From NCBI GenBank assembly GCA_964528845.1, contig CAZGVE010000009.1, positions 1 to 64,000 on the forward strand: a stretch of DNA of 64,000 nucleotides, given 5' to 3'. The notes under the pieces were generated by a model. The model was not told the origin of the DNA. It saw only the letters and a list, made by a program, of their open reading frames with translations, and ran no database searches. The position numbers and the translations under genes are program-made. Positions 33,626-42,136 of this stretch are shown here, piece by piece (the first letter of the stretch is position 1; every line of letters starts with the position of its first letter). Source of the stretch: FEN-1191 sp964528845 (GTDB lineage Bacteria > Pseudomonadota > Gammaproteobacteria > Steroidobacterales > Steroidobacteraceae).

Positions 33626-34345
33626 TCAGCCTGTGTTCCTAAGGTTGATCAGCGACAGGAATTCCCGGCGCAGCGCCGGGTCCTTCAGGAACGAGCCGCG
33701 CATCACGCTGTTGATCATCTTGGTCTGCGGATCACGTACTCCGCGCCAGTGCATGCAGAAATGATCGGCCTCCATGACGACTGCCAGGCCGTCGGGGCTC
33801 ACCTTGCGCATCAGCAGCGCCGCCAGCTGCGCGATCGCCTCCTCCTGAATCTGCGGCCGGCACATGATCCATTCTGCCAGGCGCGAATACTTCGACAGCC
33901 CGATCAGATTGGAGTGCTCGTTGGGCATCAGTCCGATCCACAGGCGGCCGATGATGGGACAGAAATGATGGCTGCAGGCACTGCGCACCGTAACCGGCCC
34001 GACGATCATCAGCTCGTTCAGGCGCTCGGCATTCGGAAACTCGGTGACCGGCGGTGCGGGCTCGTAGCGACCGCGAAACACCTCGGTCAGGTACATGCGG
34101 GCGACTCGACGCGCGGTTTCCTGGGTATTGTGGTCGCCGTCGGTGTCGATCACGAGGCTCTCGAGCACGCCTCGCATCTTGCCCTCGACTTCCTCGATCA
34201 GCGAGTCGAGCTCGCCGGGTTCCAGGAAGGCGGCGATGTTGTCGTTGGCATGAAACCGCTGCCGCGCCTCCAGCAGGCGGGCGCGGATCCTGGACGACAC
34301 GGGCACCGTGCGCGCGTTCTCCGATTGCGGTGTTGCGTCGCTCAT
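33626..34345 (-). CDS. folE: GTP cyclohydrolase I
   Basis: The 239-residue protein contains the zinc site Cys124 and His127 (SACSHHFCPI) and Cys197 (HFCMHWRGV), plus IIGRLWIGLMP and GLSKYSRL, which are hallmark FolE motifs. It converts GTP to dihydroneopterin triphosphate for folate or other pterins. About 45 extra N-terminal residues precede the core. It is the first gene of a minus-strand set with the BLUF sensor. Pterin supply for folate-type photolyase or cryptochrome antennae is one possible link to light, by inference only. Confidence 0.95.
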   Translation of the reverse strand: MSDATPQSENARTVPVSSRIRARLLEARQRFHANDNIAAFLEPGELDSLIEEVEGKMRGVLESLVIDTDGDHNTQETARRVARMYLTEVFRGRYEPAPPVTEFPNAERLNELMIVGPVTVRSACSHHFCPIIGRLWIGLMPNEHSNLIGLSKYSRLAEWIMCRPQIQEEAIAQLAALLMRKVSPDGLAVVMEADHFCMHWRGVRDPQTKMINSVMRGSFLKDPALRREFLSLINLRNTG

Positions 34346-34441
34346 GGTGAGAGCCGTGACTTCGTGGGAACCTGCCGGATACTATCAGTTCCGGGCCCAC
34401 TCGCGCCCGCGGCGACTCACGCACGCAATGGAGCATCCACG

Positions 34442-35020
34442 ATGGCCGACTGCCTGACCGACCGCCGCACGCTGTGCCTGGCGGGATTCGGCATGCTGCT
34501 GTCCGCGCCGTTCGCTGCGGCCGGCTCGTGCCCGGCATTCCTCGCTCATGAATTCCGCAAGCTACACTCGGAGCAGAGCATCAACCTGTGCTCCGCCTTC
34601 GGCGGCAAGCCCCTGCTGATCGTCAACACCGCCAGTCACTGCGGCTACACCCCGCAGTTCCAGGCACTGCAGGCGCTGCACGAGAAATACCGCGGCCGTG
34701 GTCTGGTCGTGATCGGCTTCCCTTCCGATGATTTCCGGCAGGAATCGCCGGACGAAGCCGAGACCGCGGCCGTCTGCTTCATCAATTACGGGGTCACCTT
34801 CACGATGCTCGCTCCGATGGCCGTCACCGGTGCAATGGCGAACCCGGTGTTCCGCGAACTGGCGCGGCAGGCCCGGGAACCGGACTGGAACTTCAACAAA
34901 TACCTGGTTGGGCCCGACGGCAAGGTGAGCGCGCACTTTGGCAGCGAGGTCACGCCGGAGTCGGAGCCGATGACCGCGGGAATCGAGAAACTCCTGGGCG
35001 CCACGGCGGCCGGCGGCTAG
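34442..35020 (+). CDS. Exported glutathione peroxidase family protein (Cys type)
   Basis: The start at 34442 follows a GGAG ribosome site and gives 192 residues with a signal peptide (ending AAA, about 1-27). The peroxidatic Cys67 is in NTASHCGYT and the tetrad Trp-Asn is in DWNFNKY (149-150). The segment usually FPCNQF reads FPSDDF (93-98), so the tetrad Gln is replaced by Asp. Cys112 (VCFINYGVTF) is at the resolving-Cys position of thioredoxin-dependent members. It is divergent from folE. Peroxide reduction is likely, with altered kinetics possible. Confidence 0.87.
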   Translation: MADCLTDRRTLCLAGFGMLLSAPFAAAGSCPAFLAHEFRKLHSEQSINLCSAFGGKPLLIVNTASHCGYTPQFQALQALHEKYRGRGLVVIGFPSDDFRQESPDEAETAAVCFINYGVTFTMLAPMAVTGAMANPVFRELARQAREPDWNFNKYLVGPDGKVSAHFGSEVTPESEPMTAGIEKLLGATAAGG

Positions 35021-35053
35021 CGGCTGCGCACCAGCCCCCGAACTGCACGCTGC

Positions 35054-36046
35054 ATGGCCGGGCACCGTCCGAACATCGTCCTCATAGCCACGGGCGGAAC
35101 GATCGCGATGAAGCTCGACCCGGCGCGACACGTCGTCGTGCCGGCCATATCGGGTGCGGACCTGCTCGCGAGCGTTCCGGCCGTCAGCGGGATCGCGTCG
35201 ATCGACGTGCGGGAGCACTCCAACATTCCCTCCTCCTGCATGGATCCGCCACGCTGGAGCGCCCTGAGCGCTGCGGTCAGCGCAGCCCTGGAGCCGCCGG
35301 AGGTGCGGGGCGTCGTAGTCACGCATGGCACCGACACGCTCGAGGAAACCGCGTGGTGGCTCGACCTGACGGTCGAATCCGAGAGGCCGGTCGTATTGAC
35401 CGGCGCACAGCGCAGTGCCTCCGAGCCGGATCTGGATGGCCCCCGCAACCTGCTCGATGCAGTGCGCGTCGCGATCGCACCCGACTCGCGCAACCAGGGC
35501 ACTCTGGTCGTCATGAATGGCAGGATCCACGCGGCGCGGGAGGTCCGCAAGCTCGATACGGCGAGCGTTGAAGGCTTTGGCTCCGGGGCCTACGGCATGC
35601 TCGGCGCAGTCGACGCCCGACGTGTCTTTTACCGGCGCGCCCCGGCGCGGCGCGCGCACGTCGCGATCCGTACCGCGGCGATGCCGCGCGTCGACATCGT
35701 GACGATCTATGGCGGCGCCGACGGCGCGCTGGTTCGAGCCGCGGTCGGTCAAGGCGCCGCAGGAATCGTCGTTCAGGCGCTCGGGGCCGGCAACGTCAAC
35801 CCGCCGATGCTTGCGGCGATCATCGAGGCGCTGGCACAGGGTGTCGCAGTAGTGATCACGACCCGGGTTACCAACGGCGCCGTCGCGCCCCACTATGGTT
35901 ATGAGGGGGGTGGCGCAACATTGCTCGCCGCCGGTGCGGTCCTGGGGAATGACCTGTCGGCCCAGAAGGCCCGGATACTCTTGATGCTGCTGCTGCAGGA
36001 CGGTCGCGTCAGCGCTCCCGAACTGCAGGCGGCCTTCGATCAATAG
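35054..36046 (+). CDS. L-asparaginase family protein
   Basis: The 330-residue cytoplasmic protein has both catalytic motifs: TGGTIA (13-18) and THGTDT (90-95), with a catalytic Lys in VRKLDTASVEGF. The substrate segment TGAQRSASEPDLDGPRN has Gln where most enzymes have Met. It hydrolyses L-asparagine, or a related amide, to aspartate and ammonia. It follows the peroxidase gene by 33 bases but has no obvious functional link to it. Confidence 0.92.
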   Translation: MAGHRPNIVLIATGGTIAMKLDPARHVVVPAISGADLLASVPAVSGIASIDVREHSNIPSSCMDPPRWSALSAAVSAALEPPEVRGVVVTHGTDTLEETAWWLDLTVESERPVVLTGAQRSASEPDLDGPRNLLDAVRVAIAPDSRNQGTLVVMNGRIHAAREVRKLDTASVEGFGSGAYGMLGAVDARRVFYRRAPARRAHVAIRTAAMPRVDIVTIYGGADGALVRAAVGQGAAGIVVQALGAGNVNPPMLAAIIEALAQGVAVVITTRVTNGAVAPHYGYEGGGATLLAAGAVLGNDLSAQKARILLMLLLQDGRVSAPELQAAFDQ

Positions 36047-36100
36047 TCTGCGCCTCTATCTATTAAATATGTTTACAAAACATCATATTAGGTAATATTT
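36047..36100 (+). promoter_or_regulatory. AT-rich leader of the MscS gene
   Basis: These 54 bases are strikingly AT-rich in a GC-rich genome and contain several -10-like and -35-like words (TTTACA, TATTAA, CATATT). TTAGG eight bases before the ATG can serve as ribosome site. A promoter is very likely here, but I cannot choose the boxes. Confidence 0.5.
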
Positions 36101-36928
36101 ATGATCCAGAATCTAGATACTCTGGGGCAGGCCAGAGGCACGCTGATCGACCTGGCGATCCGCTTTGGTCCGAAGCTGCTCACGGCGGTCGTGATCCTGC
36201 TGGTCGGAGCATTCGTGGCGGGCTGGACCGCCCGAGCCAGCGCGCGCGGACTGCAGCGCCTGGATCTCGAGCCCCCGGTGCGGCAGCTGCTCGCGCGCAT
36301 CGCGCGCCTTCTGGTGCTCGGGCTGTTTGCCATCCTGGCCCTGCAGAACCTCGGCGTCGAACTGCTGCCGCTGATCGCCGGACTCGGTGTGGCCGGCGCC
36401 GGGGTCGCCCTCGCGACACAGGGCGTGCTCAGCAACATGGTCGCGGGGCTCACGATCATCTTCACCAAACCGTACCGCGTCGGCGACTACGTCGCGATCG
36501 TGGGCGTCGAGGGCCAGGTCGAGAACATCACGCTGTTCAGCACTGAGCTGCGGCATTCCGACCGCTCGCGCGTGGTGGTGCCCAACCGCAAGGTGGTCGG
36601 GGAAATCCTGCACAACTACGGGCGCATCCGGCAGTCCGTGCTGCGTGTGAGCGTCGCCTACGAATCCGATCTGGCGCTCGCGCTGGCAACGATTCGCGAC
36701 CTGGTGCTGGCCAATCCACGCGTGCTCGCCGAGCCGGCGGCGGTGATCCAGGTCGTCGCGCTCGCGGACTCCGCGGTGCAGATCGCGATCCGGCCGTGGG
36801 TGGCAGTAGCCGATTACGGCGTGGTCGAGGGGGAGCTCAATATCGCGCTGCTCGCGGCGCTGCGCGCCCGGGGTATTGCGATCCCCTACCCGCAGCGCGA
36901 GGTCCGGCTGCTCGGCAGCACCGGTTGA
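36101..36928 (+). CDS. Small-conductance mechanosensitive channel (MscS family)
   Basis: The 275-residue protein has three membrane helices, the third being the Gly/Ala-rich pore helix GLGVAGAGVALATQGVLSN, followed by the beta domain (FTKPYRVGDYVAI, VVVPNRKVVGEI). The length and layout match E. coli MscS. It opens under membrane tension to release solutes during osmotic down-shock. It is convergent with ppsA. Confidence 0.94.
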   Translation: MIQNLDTLGQARGTLIDLAIRFGPKLLTAVVILLVGAFVAGWTARASARGLQRLDLEPPVRQLLARIARLLVLGLFAILALQNLGVELLPLIAGLGVAGAGVALATQGVLSNMVAGLTIIFTKPYRVGDYVAIVGVEGQVENITLFSTELRHSDRSRVVVPNRKVVGEILHNYGRIRQSVLRVSVAYESDLALALATIRDLVLANPRVLAEPAAVIQVVALADSAVQIAIRPWVAVADYGVVEGELNIALLAALRARGIAIPYPQREVRLLGSTG

Positions 36929-36948
36929 CCCGTGCAAAACGTTGCTGA

Positions 36949-39312
36949 TCAGTCCGGAGCGACCCCGGCCAGGAACAGCCACGTGGCGACGACCGTATCG
37001 GGATTGAGCGAGATACTGTCGATGCCCTGATCGACCAGCCAGCGCGCCAGGTCGGGATGGTCGGACGGCCCCTGGCCACAGATGCCGATGTACTTGCCCT
37101 GCCGGCGGCACGCCGCGATTGCCATCGCCACGAGCGCCTTGACCGCCGGATCCCGCTCATCGAAATGCTTTGCGACCAGCGCCGAGTCGCGATCCAGCCC
37201 GAGCGTGAGCTGGGTGAGGTCATTCGAGCCAATCGACATGCCGTCGAAATACTGCAGATACTGGTCCGCGAGCAGCGCATTGGTCGGCAGCTCGCACATC
37301 ATGATGAGCTTGAGCCCGTGCTCGCCGCGGCGCAGGCCGTTCTCGGCGAGCAGCCCGGTGACCGCCCGCGCCTCCTCGACGGTGCGGACGAAGGGCACCA
37401 TGACCTGTACGTGCTGCAGCCCCATCTGTTCGCGCACGAATCGCAGCGCGCGGCACTCGAGCTCGAAGCAGGGTCGGAACGCGGCATCGAGGTAGCGGCC
37501 CGCGCCCCGGAATCCGAGCATCGGATTCTCCTCGTGCGGCTCGTAGAGCCGGCCCCCGATCAGATTGGCGTACTCGTTGGACTTGAAGTCGGACAGGCGC
37601 ACGATCACCGTCTCGGGCGCGAACGCCGCGGCAATCTGCGCGATTCCCTCACTCAGGCGCTCGACGTAGAAGCTGACCGGATCGGCGTACCCGGCCATCT
37701 GGGCGCGAATGGTTTCCTGCAGCGCCGGATCGAGACGCTCGAAATCCAGCAGCGCGCGCGGATGCACCCCGATCATCCGGTTGATGATGAATTCCAGGCG
37801 CGCCAGCCCGACCCCGCGGTGCGGCAGGCTCGCGAACGCGAAGGCGCGATCGGGATTACCGACGTTCATCATGATGCGTACCGGGGCTGCCGGCATCGAG
37901 TCAAGCTCGACCTGCTGCTGCTCGAACGGCAGCAGTCCCTCATAGACGAAGCCCGTGTCCCCTTCGGCACAGCTCACGGTCACTTCCTGGCCGTCGCGCA
38001 GGATCTCGGTCGCCCGGCCGCAGCCGACCACTGCCGGAATACCCAGTTCGCGCGCGATGATGGCCGCGTGGCAGGTGCGACCGCCGCGATTGGTCACGAC
38101 GGCGCCCGCGCGTTTCATGACCGGCTCCCAGTCCGGATCGGTCATGTCGGCCACCAGCACATCGCCCGGCTGTACGCGCGCCATGCTCGCCACGTCACGA
38201 ATCACGCGCACGCGACCGCTGCCGATGCGCCCGCCGATGCTGCGGCCCTCGACCAGAATGGTCGAGCGCCTGGCGAGCGTGTAGCGGTTGAGCGTCCGGC
38301 CGACCCGGCTCTGCACCGTCTCGGGCCGCGCCTGGAGGATATAGAGCTGCTGATCCTGCCCGTCGCGTGCCCACTCGATGTCCATCGGGCAGCCATAGTG
38401 CTGCTCGATCAACAGCGCCTGGCGGGCGAGCGCCTCGACCTCCTCGTCCCGCAGCGAGAAGCGCGCCCGTTCGGCCGCGGGCACCTCGACCGTGCGCACC
38501 CGTTCATTCGAACCGGCTGCGCCATAGATCATCTTGATCGCCTTGGCGCCGAGATTGCGCCGCAGGATGGCCGCACGACCGGCGCGCAGCGATGGCTTGT
38601 AGACGTAAAACTCGTCGGGGTTGACGGCACCCTGCACGACAGTCTCGCCGAGGCCGTAGGAGCTGGTCACGAACACCGCATCGCGAAAGCCCGAATCGGT
38701 GTCGAGCGTGAACATCACACCGCTCGCCCCGAGGTCACTGCGGACCATGTGCTGCACGCCTACCGAGAGCGCCACCTGGGCGTGATCGAAGCCCTGGTGC
38801 ACCCGATAGGCGATCGCACGATCGTTGAACAGCGAGGCATAGACCTCGTGCATCGCCCGCAATAGTGCCGGCTCGCCCTGCACGTTCAGGAACGTCTCCT
38901 GCTGGCCGGCGAAGGACGCCTCGGGCAGATCCTCTGCAGTGGCCGAGGAGCGCACCGCGACCGCGATCCCGCGGCCCGCATCCATCGTGCGGAAGCGTTC
39001 GAGCATCGCGCGCTCGAGCGCGGCCGGAAACGGGGTATCGAGGATCCACTGCCGGACGCGGGCTCCAGTGGCGGCCAGCGCGGCGACGTCCTCGACGTCG
39101 AGGCGGCTCAATTCCGCATTGATGCGCGCATCGAGGCCACCCTGCCGCAGAAAATCGCGATACGCGTCCGCCGTCGTCGCGTATCCGTCCGGCACGCGCA
39201 CGCCCAGTCCGCTCAGGGCACGCAGCATTTCGCCGATCGAGGCGTTCTTGCCGCCTACGCGCTCGATGTCCTGAATGCCCACCTCGTTGAAGGACAGCAC
39301 ATAGTCGCTCAA
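36949..39312 (-). CDS. ppsA: Phosphoenolpyruvate synthase
   Basis: The frame opens at 39363, but the likely start is TTG at 39312, nine bases after AAGGAG; the product then begins LSDYVLSFNEVGIQDIERVGGKNA, like other PpsA N-termini, and is 787 residues. It has an ATP-grasp nucleotide domain, the phospho-His in GGRTCHAAI (His415 by this start) and the C-terminal barrel with GSNDLTQLTLGLDRDS. It converts pyruvate and ATP to phosphoenolpyruvate for growth on C3 acids, which fits the lactate/pyruvate-yielding island upstream. It is divergent from its regulator ppsR. Confidence 0.95.
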   Translation of the reverse strand: MSDYVLSFNEVGIQDIERVGGKNASIGEMLRALSGLGVRVPDGYATTADAYRDFLRQGGLDARINAELSRLDVEDVAALAATGARVRQWILDTPFPAALERAMLERFRTMDAGRGIAVAVRSSATAEDLPEASFAGQQETFLNVQGEPALLRAMHEVYASLFNDRAIAYRVHQGFDHAQVALSVGVQHMVRSDLGASGVMFTLDTDSGFRDAVFVTSSYGLGETVVQGAVNPDEFYVYKPSLRAGRAAILRRNLGAKAIKMIYGAAGSNERVRTVEVPAAERARFSLRDEEVEALARQALLIEQHYGCPMDIEWARDGQDQQLYILQARPETVQSRVGRTLNRYTLARRSTILVEGRSIGGRIGSGRVRVIRDVASMARVQPGDVLVADMTDPDWEPVMKRAGAVVTNRGGRTCHAAIIARELGIPAVVGCGRATEILRDGQEVTVSCAEGDTGFVYEGLLPFEQQQVELDSMPAAPVRIMMNVGNPDRAFAFASLPHRGVGLARLEFIINRMIGVHPRALLDFERLDPALQETIRAQMAGYADPVSFYVERLSEGIAQIAAAFAPETVIVRLSDFKSNEYANLIGGRLYEPHEENPMLGFRGAGRYLDAAFRPCFELECRALRFVREQMGLQHVQVMVPFVRTVEEARAVTGLLAENGLRRGEHGLKLIMMCELPTNALLADQYLQYFDGMSIGSNDLTQLTLGLDRDSALVAKHFDERDPAVKALVAMAIAACRRQGKYIGICGQGPSDHPDLARWLVDQGIDSISLNPDTVVATWLFLAGVAPD

Positions 39313-39389
39313 GGCTGCTCGCTCCTTAGCCTGGCTTCCCGTGAACTTAGGCGCATTGTCCATGATTTCAATGCATGGGACACTGTCCT

Positions 39390-40208
39390 ATGCGCACCGT
39401 GTTCTTCGTGTCCGACCAGACCGGCGTGACCGCCGAGACCATGGGCCACAGCCTGCTGACGCAGTTCGATGGCTCGCACTACCGGTTCGTCACGATGCCG
39501 TTCGTGGCCACTCCGGCCAAGGCCCTCGAGGTGGTCGCCCAGATCAATGCGGTGGCGCAGGACAGCGGAGTGCGCCCGATCATCTTTGCGACCCTGGTCG
39601 AGGATCACATCCGGGCGGTGGTCCAGCGCGCCAACGCCCTGTTCCTGGATTTCTTCGCGGCTTTCCTCGGCCCCCTCGAGGCGGAACTGGGCATGCCCTC
39701 GGCCCACGCCAGCGGTCGCGCGCACGGCATGGCCGACCTCACCGCCTACACCACGCGCATCAATGCGACCAACTTTGCGCTTGCGAACGACGACGGCGTC
39801 GGCAGCCGCGACTACGACACGGCCGATCTGGTACTGATCGGCGTGTCGCGCTCAGGCAAGACCCCGACCTGCCTGTATCTGGCCCTGCAATATGGCGTGT
39901 TCGCGGCCAACTACCCGCTGACGGACGAGGATCTGGACGGCCCGGACCTGCCCGCCGTCCTGGTGCCGTACCGAGCCAAGCTATTCGGCCTGACCATCAG
40001 CCCGGAGCGGCTGCAGCAGATCCGCCAGGAACGGCGTCCGAACAGCCGCTACAGCTCCGCCCCGCAGGTGCAATATGAAGTGCGTGCCGCGCTGTCGCTG
40101 TTCGGCAGGGCCGGCATCCCGTACCTCGACACGACCGAGTGCAGCATCGAGGAGATCGCGAGCCGCATTCTGGATCGCCAGCGCATCGAACGCCGCGTTC
40201 GGATCTGA
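39390..40208 (+). CDS. ppsR: PEP synthase regulatory kinase/pyrophosphorylase
   Basis: From the ATG at 39390 the protein is 272 residues, starting MRTVFFVSDQTGVTAETMGHSL, the family N-terminus. The P-loop GVSRSGKT lies at about 155-162. PpsR uses ADP to phosphorylate PpsA on a Thr next to the catalytic His and uses phosphate to reverse this. The divergent arrangement with ppsA is common in proteobacteria. An ATG at 39375 is in frame but has no ribosome site. Confidence 0.93.
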   Translation: MRTVFFVSDQTGVTAETMGHSLLTQFDGSHYRFVTMPFVATPAKALEVVAQINAVAQDSGVRPIIFATLVEDHIRAVVQRANALFLDFFAAFLGPLEAELGMPSAHASGRAHGMADLTAYTTRINATNFALANDDGVGSRDYDTADLVLIGVSRSGKTPTCLYLALQYGVFAANYPLTDEDLDGPDLPAVLVPYRAKLFGLTISPERLQQIRQERRPNSRYSSAPQVQYEVRAALSLFGRAGIPYLDTTECSIEEIASRILDRQRIERRVRI

Positions 40209-40304
40209 ACTGCCCGCTGCGGTCCGCTGCAAAATGTGGCGACTTTCCCGTATAGCTTGCATCGCGCTATCGCCATAAATTGGGCTCCCAACGAGGAGTG
40301 ATCC

Positions 40305-40652
40305 ATGCACGCACCGCCCGTCGAGACGCTGGCCGCCAGCGAGGTCAACGCGCTATTAAAGGCACATGAGATCGTGCTGATCGACGTGCGCGAACCGGAC
40401 GAATACGCGGCCGAGCGGATCGCCGGCGCGCTGCTCTTCCCGCTGTCGAGCTTTGACCCGGCGATGCTTCCGGAAGACGGGGGGCGACGCGTCGTGTTCC
40501 ATTGCGGCAGCGGCAAGCGCTCGCTGGTGGCAGCGGAACGCAGGCTCGCCTCCGGCCAGGTTCGAGCCGCACATCTGGGTGGGGGCATTGCCGCCTGGAA
40601 GGCAGCGGGCCTGCCGGTGATCACTCGACCCGCGCCATCGCAGCCTGTCTGA
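40305..40652 (+). CDS. Rhodanese-domain sulfurtransferase-like protein
   Basis: The 115-residue protein is a single rhodanese domain with DVREPDEYAAERIAGA and the active loop Cys in FHCGSGKRS (CxxGxR type), ending GGIAAWKAAGLPV. It has a strong ribosome site (GAGGAG). Single-domain rhodaneses carry sulfane sulfur on the Cys. It is cytoplasmic and stands alone between ppsR and a convergent regulator gene. Confidence 0.93.
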   Translation: MHAPPVETLAASEVNALLKAHEIVLIDVREPDEYAAERIAGALLFPLSSFDPAMLPEDGGRRVVFHCGSGKRSLVAAERRLASGQVRAAHLGGGIAAWKAAGLPVITRPAPSQPV

Positions 40653-40678
40653 CACCGCGTCTGCCGCCGATCCCGCAA

Positions 40679-41926
40679 TCAGAACTTCGCGTTAGCGCCC
40701 TCGCGTCGGGACTGCAGCAGCAGCTTGCCGCTCAGGTTCACGCCGTCGAACGCACTGACGTCCAGTAGCGTTTCAAATGCAGCGGCAGCCAGCGCAGGGC
40801 GCGCGAGGTCATCGATCTTGTCGGGGCTCGTGAAGGCCTCGGCGGTCTGCCGCACGCCGGCGTCGCGCGTTCCTGCGATCACCAGCACCGTGTTGCCGCC
40901 GGGTCCGCGCAGCTTCGCGAAGATGCCATAGTCGTGGTACGCGCTCTCGGAGCCGGAGGGCTGGGGCGGGCTGAAGAACTGATCACCGGTTTGGCTGACG
41001 TAGGAATGGTGCGTCGGCTGATCGATGATCTCGTCGTAGGAGTCGCCAACCTTGAAGCGCGAGCCATTGAAGACCATGTCCTGCAGGATCCCGAGCCCGC
41101 TGAGGTAGCCGACATACACGATGTCCGCTGACACCAGGCTGCGCGGCTGCAGGTCCGAGACCATGCTCACGGTGATACGGCGGTTGGCCGGGGCGAGCAC
41201 GGCCATCACGTTGCGCAGCGCGAACGCCGCCGCGGGCGGGAGATAGCGCAGCCCCACATCCATGTAGCGCGTGGCATATTCGGGATGCTGCTGGATGTAG
41301 TCGTTCAGGTCGCTCTTGGAATTGACCGAGAACTCCCGTACCAGACGCTTGAGCTCGAGCGCATCTCCGGTTTCGCCGATCAGGTAGTAATCACCGACGA
41401 CGATCAGGATCGGGCGGTCATCATTGAGTATGGCGGACCAGACTGGATTAGCGCGCACTGGATCGAGCTCGGAGCGCGGGCTGCGCAGCCAGGCGATGCC
41501 GAAGCCGAGTGCGAGAGCGGCACCCAGGCCAATCACGGAAACCAGCGTCTGGCGTGCCGACGACGGGCGCACCGTCGGCCTGGGTGTCGGAACGCTCGTC
41601 CCCGGGCGCAGGCGCAGCCGGTACTCGCCGCGCGGAATCTGCAGCACGCCGGTACCGTCATCGCCGGCGTCGGCATAGAATTCGTCCAGCGTGCGCCGCA
41701 GCTTGTGGATGTAGACACGAACCAGCGAATCCTGGGATACGTCGAAGCTCGCGTCCCTGCCGAACACATCCACCGCGATCGCGATCTCCTTCGGCGACTG
41801 TCCCGCGATCGAACAGCTCACGAGGTAGTCGAACAGGCGCCGGAGTTTCGCCTCACCCAGCACGCCGCTTTTCTGGATACGCGCGGCGGCTTCGCGCAGC
41901 GCTGCATTTTCATCCATCACGTCCAT
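40679..41926 (-). CDS. Membrane-anchored winged-helix regulator (CadC/ToxR-like layout)
   Basis: The 415-residue protein has an N-terminal OmpR/PhoB-type winged helix (about 25-107; key part SLVRVYIHKLRRTL and the wing LQIPRGEYRLRL), one membrane helix (about 127-147) and a C-terminal domain of about 265 residues outside the cytoplasm. That domain (ILIVVGDYYLIGE, AYHDYGIFAKLRGPGGNTVLVIAGTRD) is one I do not recognise as a named family. It is divergent from a TonB receptor, and sensing of an outside ligand to control that receptor is plausible. The start could also be the ATG at 41917. Confidence 0.82.
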   Translation of the reverse strand: MDVMDENAALREAAARIQKSGVLGEAKLRRLFDYLVSCSIAGQSPKEIAIAVDVFGRDASFDVSQDSLVRVYIHKLRRTLDEFYADAGDDGTGVLQIPRGEYRLRLRPGTSVPTPRPTVRPSSARQTLVSVIGLGAALALGFGIAWLRSPRSELDPVRANPVWSAILNDDRPILIVVGDYYLIGETGDALELKRLVREFSVNSKSDLNDYIQQHPEYATRYMDVGLRYLPPAAAFALRNVMAVLAPANRRITVSMVSDLQPRSLVSADIVYVGYLSGLGILQDMVFNGSRFKVGDSYDEIIDQPTHHSYVSQTGDQFFSPPQPSGSESAYHDYGIFAKLRGPGGNTVLVIAGTRDAGVRQTAEAFTSPDKIDDLARPALAAAAFETLLDVSAFDGVNLSGKLLLQSRREGANAKF

Positions 41927-41988
41927 GCTCAGGATCCGCCGTGGGCTGGGGCGTGCTTGAAGGGCGGCAGCGACATGGATTCCTGACC

Positions 41989-42004
41989 TTAACGTTAATT
42001 AACG
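41989..42004. promoter_or_regulatory. Overlapping palindromes in a divergent promoter region
   Basis: TTAAC-GTTAA-TTAAC-G contains two overlapping perfect palindromes, TTAACGTTAA (41989-41998) and CGTTAATTAACG (41993-42004). It lies in an AT-rich stretch between the membrane-anchored regulator and the TonB receptor, 62 bases before the regulator start. It is a candidate operator for either gene. Confidence 0.45.
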
Positions 42005-42136
42005 CCAATATAAACAGTAAATTGCTGGAATGCCTCGCATCCACCCCTGAATCTGCACGTATACCAGTGGCGGCAGGGCAGACTGACCTCCGCTAAGTGT
42101 TGATCCACTCATCGTCCCGCGACGGGATCCGAGCCA

